A DNA stretch of 64,000 nucleotides, from positions 930,001 to 994,000 of the forward strand of contig JADJWH010000001.1 of NCBI GenBank assembly GCA_016716465.1, given 5' to 3'. This DNA comes from Gammaproteobacteria bacterium (GTDB lineage: Bacteria > Pseudomonadota > Gammaproteobacteria > SZUA-140). Every line of letters starts with the position of its first letter. Position 1 is the stretch's first letter. The position numbers and the translations under genes were made by a program. The notes below the pieces were generated by a model. It was given only the letters and a program-made list of their open reading frames with translations, did not search any database and was not told the DNA's origin. Positions 8,340-15,764 of this stretch are shown one piece after another.

Positions 8340-9453
8340 GCTGCTCCCTCCTCCGTTCGCGCCGGCCTTCTGTCTGCAGCTCAACCCCGGCAAAATGCTC
8401 GTTGTTGTGCATGCCATACGGCTTTTTCATCGACTCGCTGTAGTAGAAATCGGGATCGTCATTGGGCAGCTGGCTGTGCGGATCATCCGCAACGACCGGC
8501 GACAGGCCTTCATAGGCGATGACCGTCATGGGACCGCCGCCGTGCTTGCCGTTGTTGGTGACGTGCGGGTCGATATGGTCGTGCACCATCCAGATACCGG
8601 GATTGTTCATCTCGATGATGGCGTCGTAGCGCTCGCCCGGACCGATCAGAATGGTGTCGACGTGATACGGCGCCGGTAGCGGCAGGCCATCCTTGTGGGT
8701 GATGAGCATGTCGTGACCATGGGTGTGGATGGCATGGAGCTCCGCGCCGGCGCCGAACATGCGTAGCCGCACCACGTCGCCTTTCCTGACATTAATGGGC
8801 TGCGTCAGCGGAAAGGAGCGACCGTTGATGGAAAAGTAATTGGCGTGGTCACGCGGGCCGCCGCCCGAGCCGAGCTTCTCCGCATAGTCGGAATCCCACG
8901 AACTCAGCATCATGATCACGTCCTTGGTGACCTTCTTCTCCAGCTTGGTGGGCTTGATCGGATCGACGATAAGCGGACCCCACATGCCGCGGATACCGAC
9001 GTGCTCGCTCACGTTGACATGGCAGTGATACCAGGTACTTCCGGTCTTCTCCGCCTTGAATCTGTAAGTGAATGTTTCACCCGGCTCGATCGCCTTCTGC
9101 GTCACGCCGGGCACCCCATCCATCTTCCAGTTGCTGCTGTCGCCGGAATCGGTGAGGTTGTGGCGTTGATACTGGCCATGCCAGTGGATGGTATGTGGGA
9201 GGGTGGTGTTGTTGGCGACGTGCACGGTGACGTCGTCGCCCTCCTTCACGTGGATCAGCGGCCCCGGAACCTGACCGTTGAACGCGAACACCTGATACTC
9301 CAGGTCCGGCGCCACCTGGATCTTCCTTTCTTCGATGGTGAAATCGAACTCCCGGTTCTCCGCGTTCACCTGAAACGCGGATACCACGAGCATGGCTGTG
9401 AATATGAATCCGGAGGGGGACAGCAGTGGGTGTCGTTTGGAAGTCAGCGCCAT
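8326..9453 (-). CDS. Two-domain multicopper oxidase (NcgA-like)
   Basis: 375 aa with a signal peptide (about residues 1-31) and two cupredoxin domains. Domain 1 has HWHG (90-93) and HCHVNVSEH (143-151), which supplies type 1 ligands C144 and H151. Domain 2 has the trinuclear-site motifs HTHGHD and HDH without a Cys, so the type 1 copper lies only in domain 1, as in type C two-domain oxidases such as that of Nitrosomonas europaea. It heads the operon with two cytochromes and nirK. An IS element ends 7 bp before the start codon and has removed the native ribosome-binding site, so expression is doubtful. Confidence 0.9.
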   Translation of the reverse strand: MALTSKRHPLLSPSGFIFTAMLVVSAFQVNAENREFDFTIEERKIQVAPDLEYQVFAFNGQVPGPLIHVKEGDDVTVHVANNTTLPHTIHWHGQYQRHNLTDSGDSSNWKMDGVPGVTQKAIEPGETFTYRFKAEKTGSTWYHCHVNVSEHVGIRGMWGPLIVDPIKPTKLEKKVTKDVIMMLSSWDSDYAEKLGSGGGPRDHANYFSINGRSFPLTQPINVRKGDVVRLRMFGAGAELHAIHTHGHDMLITHKDGLPLPAPYHVDTILIGPGERYDAIIEMNNPGIWMVHDHIDPHVTNNGKHGGGPMTVIAYEGLSPVVADDPHSQLPNDDPDFYYSESMKKPYGMHNNEHFAGVELQTEGRRERRREQHGTH

Positions 9454-9460
9454 GATTTTT
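9453..9460. repeat. Left target-site duplication of the ISL3 element
   Basis: TGATTTTT abuts the left inverted repeat and is repeated exactly at 10823-10830. Eight bases is the length ISL3-family elements normally duplicate. Its first base belongs to the oxidase start codon. Confidence 0.93.
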
Positions 9461-9488
9461 GGGTCAACGCGGATTCGTGTGAACGATT
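9461..9488. repeat. Left terminal inverted repeat of the ISL3 element
   Basis: Reads GGGTCAACGCGGATTCGTGT and on. It matches the complement of the right end (10795-10822) at 26 of 28 positions. Confidence 0.93.
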
Positions 9489-9535
9489 TTACGTAGTATT
9501 GTCCAGGTTCGTAGCTGTAGGATAGCGTTTTTCAT
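9464..9535 (-). CDS. 23-aa outward-facing ORF at the IS left end (possible leader for the oxidase gene)
   Basis: Within the IS, on the strand of the nirK operon, AAGGAG (9545-9550) lies 9 nt before an ATG at 9535. A 23-codon frame follows and ends inside the inverted repeat, 10 nt before the oxidase ATG. Its last residues (HTNPR) equal the transposase C-terminus because both ends share the repeat. It may be chance, but it is the only visible ribosome loading site now upstream of the oxidase. Translation is not shown. Confidence 0.3.
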   Translation of the reverse strand: MKNAILQLRTWTILRKIVHTNPR

Positions 9536-9567
9536 GTATCTATACTCCTTGCTGAATGGGAACGCCG

Positions 9568-10819
9568 ATGAAGCGTGCACGGACGTTTTGTGAGTTGTAT
9601 TCGTTTCCCGGGTTCAGGGCAGCGGCGCAACTCAAGGGTGTCTTCGGCGATCCGGATGTGCGCGTGGTGCGATTGCGGCGTAAAAAAGACCGGTACCTGT
9701 TCGTGCTGTAATCGGCAGCGCTGTCCGGTCTATGACCGGCGCCTGTCGCGGACGCGGGATCTTTCGGCTGGCGGCTTTCGCATCGTGCTGGAGTTCGAGC
9801 GGGTCCGCGTAAGCTGTCCGGACTGCGGGGTGCGCATGGAGTACCTGGACTGGCTGGCCCGTAATCCGCGTTACACGGCCCGCTATGCGCTGCAGGTGGG
9901 GGCATTGTGTCGCAAGATGACCGTCAAGGATGTGGCTCAGTCCGAGCGACTGCATCACGCCACGGTCAAAGACCTGGACAAGCTGTACATGGCCGAACAA
10001 CTGCGCCGGCATCCGATGCCGGCCACCACGGCGATCGGTGTGGATGAAATCGCGATCCGCAAGGGGCACGAGTACCGAGTGGTGGTCAGCGACCTCGTTG
10101 GCCAGCGGCCGATCTGGTTCGGGGGTACAGGTCGCAAACAGGTGGACCTTGAGCAGTTTTTCGCGGCCTACGGAGAACGGCGCTGCAAGGGGATTCGGGT
10201 GGCGGTGATGGACATGTGGAAACCGTTTCGTGAAGCGACGCACACGTATGCGCCGCACGCCGAGATCGTGTTTGACAAGTTCCACATCCTGCGCCATCTG
10301 AACGATGCCCTGGATGCGGTGCGCCGCAGCGAATATGCACGGGTGCAGGGTGACCAGCGCCGCTTCATCAAGGGCAACCGCTATACCTTGCTGTCGCATC
10401 GAGACAACCTGTCGCTGGAAGGTCGCAGAGCGCTCAAGACACTGCTCGCGGCCAACAAGCGGCTCAACACCGCCTACCTGCTCAAGGAGTCCTTCGGCCA
10501 GCTCTGGGACTACGAACGCGAAGGCTGGGCACGACGCTTCTTCGAGAACTGGAAGAGCAGCCTGCGCTGGCAGCGGCTGGAGCCCTTCGAGAAATTCGCG
10601 GCCATGATCGAACGTCATTGGGATGGCATCGTCTCTTATTGCAAACCCGAGAACAAAGTCTCGCTTGGCTGCGTCGAGGGATTGAATAACGCCATCCGTG
10701 TCATCCAACGCAAGGCGTACGGCTTTCGCGACGAGGAATACCTAGCCATGAAAATCATCACTCATTTCTTACCCGCGCTCCCAAATCATGCGATAATCAT
10801 TCACACGAATCCGCGTTGA
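9568..10819 (+). pseudogene. ISL3-family transposase, frame broken by one extra base
   Basis: The natural start (ATG 9568, MKRARTFCELYSFPGF) runs into a stop at about 9709. Shifting frame at the A6 run 9682-9687 gives a continuous 416-aa ISL3 transposase: zinc finger (CSCC, SCPDC), helix-turn-helix, then the DDE core with VDEIAIRKG, VMDMWKPF and GCVEGLNNAI. Removing one A restores the frame exactly (1252 nt is one more than a multiple of three). The main frame from 9575 is otherwise intact. The fault could be a real inactivating insertion, slippage that is corrected during expression, or a homopolymer sequencing error. Confidence 0.85.
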
Positions 10820-10822
10820 GCC
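10795..10822. repeat. Right terminal inverted repeat of the ISL3 element
   Basis: Complement of the left repeat with two mismatches in 28. The transposase stop codon lies within it. Confidence 0.93.
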
Positions 10823-10830
10823 TGATTTTT
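10823..10830. repeat. Right target-site duplication of the ISL3 element
   Basis: TGATTTTT, identical to 9453-9460, directly after the right inverted repeat. Confidence 0.93.
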
Positions 10831-10832
10831 TT

Positions 10833-10838
10833 CTCCTT
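10833..10838 (-). promoter_or_regulatory. Stranded ribosome-binding site of the multicopper oxidase gene
   Basis: On the minus strand AAGGAG lies here. If the IS and one target copy are removed, it falls 9 nt before the oxidase ATG, a normal spacing. In the present sequence it is about 1.4 kb away, so it can no longer serve that gene. Confidence 0.75.
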
Positions 10839-10889
10839 CTCGCCTGTTACGCTCCATCCCGGTGGTGCGGATTTATAATGTGTATTTAG

Positions 10890-10924
10890 GATGCATGTTT
10901 AAACCGATTGCATCGCTGTGTCAA
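10890..10924 (-). promoter_or_regulatory. Candidate native promoter and NsrR-type operator of the oxidase-nirK operon
   Basis: On the minus strand a perfect -35 TTGACA (10919-10924) is followed after 17 bp by a weak -10 (TAAACA, 10896-10901). The spacer holds GATGCAA, and ATGCATC follows: an imperfect palindrome whose half-sites resemble the NsrR consensus half AAGATGCATTT, though spaced about 6 bp wider than the full consensus. It would lie about 60 bp upstream of the oxidase ribosome-binding site before the IS inserted. The wider 306-bp gap 10831-11136 shows no gene that I can support. Confidence 0.5.
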
Positions 10925-11136
10925 GACATATTTTCCTGATATATCCTGACCTTATCGCTCAGGTATTAGCGCGTGACTGACCGCATCGCCGACGGCCTTA
11001 CCGGCAAGCGGGAAACGACAGCGGTGAAGACTCTGACCTGGTCTGCCAAATTCAGGATTCGCGCAGAGGGCGCCCTGTGCGGCGGCGATTGCCGAATGAA
11101 ACGGCGCTGCCATTGCGGCGCCGGAATTCGCGGCGG

Positions 11137-11538
11137 TCAGAAAATTGGAGTGGCCACCGGCTCGGCCAGCAACGCGCCGGTGAAGATCACCAGCCCGCGC
11201 GTAATCAGGATCCCGATGCCCTGGCTACGATGATCCTTTCGCACTGAATCATCGCCGCCCAGCAGGCGGCGCGCGGTCTGGATCTGCACGACGTAGAGCA
11301 CGTACAGCGTGATGACGAGGAGGAAATGCATCCACATGAGGAAAGAGAGAATCTCTCCGTGTTCGATCAGCTTCTTGTGCCAGTCACGCGTCAGGTACAG
11401 ATAGATCGGGAAGAACAGATCGGCGACCATGATGGAAACCATGATCGGGATATGCACGCGGCGCATCCGGGCGAGAAAGAACGCCGCCAGCATGAGCGCA
11501 AACGTCACCGAGGCGAACAGCACGGTCCCTGGAATCAT
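11137..11538 (-). CDS. Four-helix membrane protein with conserved-looking histidines (DUF420/YozB-like)
   Basis: 133 aa with helices at about residues 5-22, 30-48, 65-86 and 106-125. Histidines sit at helix edges (RRVHIP, DWHKKLIEHGE, MWMHF, KDHRSQG). That pattern recalls DUF420/YozB proteins, small membrane proteins often near haem-copper oxidase genes; the match is by eye and not secure. It is 30 bp downstream of the sugar dehydrogenase gene on the same strand and could be its partner. Function unknown. Confidence 0.6.
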   Translation of the reverse strand: MIPGTVLFASVTFALMLAAFFLARMRRVHIPIMVSIMVADLFFPIYLYLTRDWHKKLIEHGEILSFLMWMHFLLVITLYVLYVVQIQTARRLLGGDDSVRKDHRSQGIGILITRGLVIFTGALLAEPVATPIF

Positions 11539-11568
11539 CGGGGCATCCTCCTTCCGGCCTGGGGCCGG

Positions 11569-12748
11569 TCACTCACGCGATCCGTCCGCATCCGCGACAC
11601 GCAGGATCCGGCCATTCAGATCGATCACATACATCTCGCCCTTTCCGTCCTGCCCGAACGAGCTGATGTTCAAACCGGTATCGAGCAGATGCCGCGCGGC
11701 CCGCACGCGGCCGTCACGATAACGCAGGCCCCAGAGCCGTCCGGACCCGTAATCGGCATAGAGGTACACCCCGCACAGGCCCGGAATCCGGCGGCCGCGG
11801 TAGACATGCCCCCCGGTGACCGCGACTCCCTCGTCATGGCCGTAGCTGGCGATCGGCGCGCTCAGGTCGTCGTGCGCGCAGAGCTCGGCGGACCTCGCGT
11901 TGCAGCGGTCGCCTTCCATGATGGACCAACCGAGGTTCGCCCCCGCCGTGACGATATCGATCTCCTCGACGCGGTCCTGGCCGACATCCGCCAGATAGAG
12001 CGCGCCCGTCCCGCGTATCGAAGGAAAAGCGCCAGGGATTGCGCAACCCGTAGGCCCAGATCTCCGGCCGTGCGCCCGGCACGGCCAGGAAAGGGTTGTC
12101 CTTCGGAATGGCATATGGCCTGCCCTCCGCCGCCCGATCGACATCGATGCGCAGCAGCGCGCCGAGCAGGGTCGAGAGATTCTGGCCATGTCCGTGCGGG
12201 TCGTTGGCGCTGCCGCCGTCGCCCATGCCTATATATAGGTAGCCGTCCGGACCGAAGGCCAACTGCCCCCCGTTGTGATTGCCGTAGGGCTGGGCAATCC
12301 GGAGCAGCACCTGCTCGCTGGCGGGGTCGGCGCGTCCATCGGCGCCGCGCGTGAAGCGCGCGATGACGGTATGCAGACCGCCCTCGCGCGCGGTGTAATC
12401 GACGTAAAGATAGCCGTTGTCGGCATGGCGCGGGTGGAACGCGACGCTCAGCAGGCCCTTCTCGCCGCCGCTGGTCACCCGCCCGCGGATGTCGAGCAGC
12501 GGATCGGGCCGGAGCCGTCCGTCCTCGATGACGCGGATGCGCCCGGCCTGTTCGACCACGTAGAGCCGGCCGCTGTCATCCCCCGCGTGCGCGAGATGCA
12601 CAGGCTGCTCGAAGCCATCGAGCCACTTCTGCAGCGTGATGGAAGGAATTTCCGCGCCGACCGGTTCCTCGCACGCCTCCGAAGCAGCGGCGGGCGCGGC
12701 GCACAGCCAGCACAGCAACAGGAACGCGCCGCCGGCGCGCCACCGCAT
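11569..12748 (-). pseudogene. PQQ-dependent aldose sugar dehydrogenase (GSDH family), single-base frameshift
   Basis: A signal peptide (MRWRAGGAFLLLCWLCAAPAAA) is followed by a six-bladed propeller of the soluble glucose/sorbosone dehydrogenase family. N-terminal blades include LYVVEQAGRIRVI, GEKGLLSVAFHP and NHNGGQLAFGPDGYLYIGMG. Near 12010-12012 the frame shifts and the protein continues as TGALYLADVGQDRVEEI and NISSFGQDGKGEMYVIDL. Deleting one base of the CCC at 12010-12012 restores a 392-aa protein. Such enzymes oxidise aldoses in the periplasm using PQQ. It may be a real pseudogene or a sequence error. It starts 10 bp after recR. Confidence 0.85.
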
Positions 12749-12758
12749 GGGGCGGGTG

Positions 12759-13355
12759 TCAGATATCGCGCCGCCCGGCGATCGCATGCGACAGCGTCCC
12801 AGCATCGACATATTCCAGCTCCCCGCCGAACGGCACACCGTATGCGATGCGGCTGGCGCGGACGCCATGCTCGCGCGCCATGTCGGCAATGTAATGGGCG
12901 GTGGCCTCGCCTTCCACCGTGGGGTTGGTGGCAAGGATCACTTCCTGCACCGCGCCTTCCCGGAAGCGTTGCTCCAGCTGATCGAGGCCGATGTCCTCCG
13001 GGCCGATGCCGTCGAGCGGCGAAAGATGGCCCATCAGGACAAAATAACGCCCCTGGTAGGACGTGGTCTGCTCAATGGCCTGAACGTCCACCGGGTTCTC
13101 CACCACGCACAGCTGCGCCGGGTTGCGCTTTTCATTCGCGCACAGGCGGCACAGCGCGGTCTCGCTCAGGGTGCGGCACGCGCCGCAGCGGCCGACCTTG
13201 TCGGCGGCCTCCTGCAGCGCGACGGCCAGCCTGCGTGCGCCCTCGCGATTACGCTCGAGCAGATGGTAGGCGATGCGCTGCGAGGACTTCGGGCCAACGC
13301 CCGGCAGGCAGCGCAGCGCCTCGATCAGGCGGTCGATAAGCGGGCTGTCGGACAC
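12759..13355 (-). CDS. recR: Recombination mediator protein RecR
   Basis: 198 aa, the full family length: N-terminal helix-hairpin-helix (LPGVGPKSSQRIAYHLL), a four-Cys zinc finger (CGACRTLSETALCRLC), and a Toprim domain with the acidic motif VVENPVD plus a C-terminal Walker-like region (GVPFGGELEYVD). It acts with RecO/RecF to load RecA at gaps. It lies 10 bp after ybaB, in the usual dnaX-ybaB-recR order. Confidence 0.97.
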   Translation of the reverse strand: MSDSPLIDRLIEALRCLPGVGPKSSQRIAYHLLERNREGARRLAVALQEAADKVGRCGACRTLSETALCRLCANEKRNPAQLCVVENPVDVQAIEQTTSYQGRYFVLMGHLSPLDGIGPEDIGLDQLEQRFREGAVQEVILATNPTVEGEATAHYIADMAREHGVRASRIAYGVPFGGELEYVDAGTLSHAIAGRRDI

Positions 13356-13365
13356 CGGCGATCCG

Positions 13366-13689
13366 TCAGAACGGCAGCTTCATTCCGGGCGGCAGTGGCA
13401 TGCCGCGCGTCATGCTCGCCATCTTTTCCTTGGACTCGCTCTCGATCCGGCGCACCGCGTCGTTGACGGCGGCGGCGATCAGGTCCTCCAGCATCTCCTT
13501 GTCGTCCTTCAGCAGGCTCTCGTCGATGCTGACGCGCTTGACGTCGTGGCGGCCGGTCATGACCACGCTGACCATGCCGCCACCGGCCTGGCCGGTGACC
13601 TCCATGGCGGCGATCTCCTCCTGCGCCTTCTGCAGATCCTCCTGCATCTTCTGCGCCTGCTTCATCAGGTTTCCCAGACCACCTTTCAT
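13366..13689 (-). CDS. YbaB/EbfC family nucleoid-associated protein
   Basis: 107 aa, the family length. It begins MKGGLGNLMKQAQKMQEDLQKAQEEIAAMEVTG in short helical heptads and continues with the conserved GGGMVSVVMTGRHDVKRVSID core and the C-terminal MASMTRGMPLPPGMKLPF tail. These small dimers bind DNA. The gene lies between dnaX and recR with gaps of 56 and 10 bp. Confidence 0.96.
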   Translation of the reverse strand: MKGGLGNLMKQAQKMQEDLQKAQEEIAAMEVTGQAGGGMVSVVMTGRHDVKRVSIDESLLKDDKEMLEDLIAAAVNDAVRRIESESKEKMASMTRGMPLPPGMKLPF

Positions 13690-13745
13690 GACTCATCCCC
13701 TCTGTTGTGATGGCGGCGCAGGGACGCTGCGCGCCAGCCTTGCGA

Positions 13746-15338
13746 TCAATCCAGCGGTTCCACCGTCTCGGTCATGATGCGGGCGTTGAAGGTCTCCTTC
13801 AGCGTCCGCACCTCCGCGTCGTTCTCGAGCGAGCTGATGGCGGCTTGCATGCGGTCGCTTTCCTGCTGCCGACGCAGGCGCGCGGGCGTCGCCGCCTCGG
13901 GCTCGCCGATCTGTACGGCGAGGCGGACATCGGCGCCATAGTGCCTGGACAATGCCTGCTGCAGCCGCTCTTCCATGCCCTTGTTGTACAGATGGGCATG
14001 GGCCTTGTCGACCATCAGGCGGATCACCCCGCCGTCACGCCCCAGCAGCACGCAGTTGGCGGCGAGCTCGCGCGCCATCCCCTGCAGGCCCAGGGCGCTC
14101 ACGACATCACTCCAGCCGGACTCGCCCGCGGGCGCCGTCCGATGCGGCGGGGCGGGATCGGCCGGCGGCGCCGTCCGCGGCTGCTTTGGCGCCGCCGTCA
14201 CGGTCCTGGCCGGAGGCAGGGTGCGCGGTTCGGCTGACGTGGCTTCCCCCGGACCGGCCGGACGGAAGGCGAGCATGCGCAGCAGGATCATCTCGAAACC
14301 GCCGCGATGGTCGGGCACGTGCGGCAGGTCGCGCCGGCCGAGCACGGCGATCTGGTAATAGAGCTGGACGTCTTCCCGGCTCATGCGCCGTGCGAGCGCC
14401 GCGATCGGTTCGGCATCGCCGCGGCTGTCGTCCACCGCGGTGGGGACCAGTTGCGCCAGTGCGACGCGCTGTAACGCGGAGATCAACTCGTCGAGCAGGT
14501 CGGAAAACTCGAAGGTGTGTTCCGCCACACGCTGTACGCACTGCAGCAGCGCGGCGCCGTCCACCGCGGCCAGCGCCTCGAGGAGTTCGATGACGTAGCC
14601 CTGCTCGATCGTGCCAAGCATGGCGCGTACCTCGGCCTCCACCACGCGCCCGCCGCCATAGGCGATGGCCTGGTCGAGCAGGCTCAGACTGTCACGTACG
14701 CTGCCGGCGGCGGCGCGGGCGATCTGCGCGATCGCGGCGGGTTCGGCCTCGATGCCTTCCTGCTCGAGGATCCTGCCCAGATGGCGCGCGATCAGCTCGG
14801 CGGGCAGATGCTTCAGATTGAACTGCAGGCAGCGCGACAGAATGGTGACCGGCAGCCGTTGCGGATCGGTGGTCGCGAGCAGGAACTTGACGTGCGGCGG
14901 GGGTTCCTCCAGCGTCTTCAACAGGGCGTTGAAACTGTGCTTGGACAGCATATGCACCTCGTCGATGAGGTACACCTTGTAGCGGCCGCGGGTGGGCGCG
15001 TACTGCGCGTAGTCGAGCAAGTCGCGCGTGTCCTCCACCTTGGTGCGGGAGGCGGCGTCCACCTCGATCAGGTCGACGAAGCGGCCCTCGTCGATCTCGC
15101 GGCAGGAGGCGCATTCGCCACAGGGCTTCGAACTGACCCCGCGCTCGCAGTTCAGGGCCTTGGCCAGCACGCGCGCAATGGTGGTCTTGCCGACCCCGCG
15201 CGTCCCGGTGAACAGATAGGCGTGGTGGAGGCGGTCATGATCGAGCGCGTTGATCAGCGCGCGCAGCACGTGCTCCTGCCCCACCATCTCGGTGAAGGCG
15301 CGCGGACGCCATTTGCGCGCAAGCACTTGATAACTCAT
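13746..15338 (-). CDS. dnaX: DNA polymerase III subunit gamma/tau
   Basis: 530 aa. The AAA+ clamp-loader domain carries Walker A GTRGVGKT, a four-Cys zinc module (CGECASC and upstream Cys), Walker B LIDEVHML and the SRC arginine-finger motif. Domain III follows, then a Pro/Ala-rich linker around residues 370-415 and a tau-specific C-terminus. The ATG at 15338 (MSYQVLARKWRPR) is the conserved family start; the open frame upstream is not conserved. The SRP RNA gene lies just upstream on the same strand. Confidence 0.97.
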   Translation of the reverse strand: MSYQVLARKWRPRAFTEMVGQEHVLRALINALDHDRLHHAYLFTGTRGVGKTTIARVLAKALNCERGVSSKPCGECASCREIDEGRFVDLIEVDAASRTKVEDTRDLLDYAQYAPTRGRYKVYLIDEVHMLSKHSFNALLKTLEEPPPHVKFLLATTDPQRLPVTILSRCLQFNLKHLPAELIARHLGRILEQEGIEAEPAAIAQIARAAAGSVRDSLSLLDQAIAYGGGRVVEAEVRAMLGTIEQGYVIELLEALAAVDGAALLQCVQRVAEHTFEFSDLLDELISALQRVALAQLVPTAVDDSRGDAEPIAALARRMSREDVQLYYQIAVLGRRDLPHVPDHRGGFEMILLRMLAFRPAGPGEATSAEPRTLPPARTVTAAPKQPRTAPPADPAPPHRTAPAGESGWSDVVSALGLQGMARELAANCVLLGRDGGVIRLMVDKAHAHLYNKGMEERLQQALSRHYGADVRLAVQIGEPEAATPARLRRQQESDRMQAAISSLENDAEVRTLKETFNARIMTETVEPLD

Positions 15339-15460
15339 CGATCGCCCATTCCGTCGTTCTTCCCAGGTCGCGGCGCCGTGACGGCCGCCCCCGACAGGCG
15401 TGCATTGTATTCCAAAGCAGATACCGCGTCTGAAATCGGCCCTGCCTCCTCCGTAAAGGA

Positions 15461-15572
15461 GGCAACCCGTACCCGCCACACCCCGGCACACGCATCGGCT
15501 GCTACCGCTGCTCCCTTCCGGGCCTGACGGGGTTTACAACCTATCGTTGCGAGGGGACCGATACGGGTTACC
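15461..15572 (-). ncRNA. ffs: Signal recognition particle RNA (4.5S type)
   Basis: On the minus strand the hallmark SRP domain IV stem-loop GTCAGGCCCGGAAGGGAGCA, continuing to GCAG, is present. The ends pair over 11 bp (GGTAACCCGTA with TACGGGTTGCC), giving a 112-nt hairpin RNA without an Alu domain, as in gammaproteobacteria. It binds Ffh to target membrane proteins. The ends are set from the closing stem and may be off by a few bases. Confidence 0.93.
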
Positions 15573-15764
15573 ATGGACCGTTCAAACCGTCGGCACAGGA
15601 TAGCACAACAGACCTGCGGCCCGTATGCCGGCGCGGCCCGCTGTCAGCGCCGATAAGTCCCCGCTGTTGTGTAAAAATTTGCAAAAGCCACTGAATCCGC
15701 TTCGTTCACGCGATAAACTATCCCTCACAATAACGGCCCTACGCCCAGCCAACCCGGACACTTC

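Larger units (their letters stand above)
9461..10822 (+). mobile_element. ISL3-family insertion sequence, complete ends
   Basis: A 1362-bp element bounded by near-perfect terminal inverted repeats and a perfect 8-bp target duplication, carrying one transposase gene. The matching duplications imply the copy arose by a simple transposition that has not been scrambled since. It landed just upstream of the multicopper oxidase gene, in opposite orientation to that operon. Confidence 0.95.

Noticed and set aside
10973..11233. 86-codon plus-strand frame between the IS and the membrane protein gene
   Set aside because: No ribosome-binding site, unusual composition, and it overlaps the minus-strand gene at its end.
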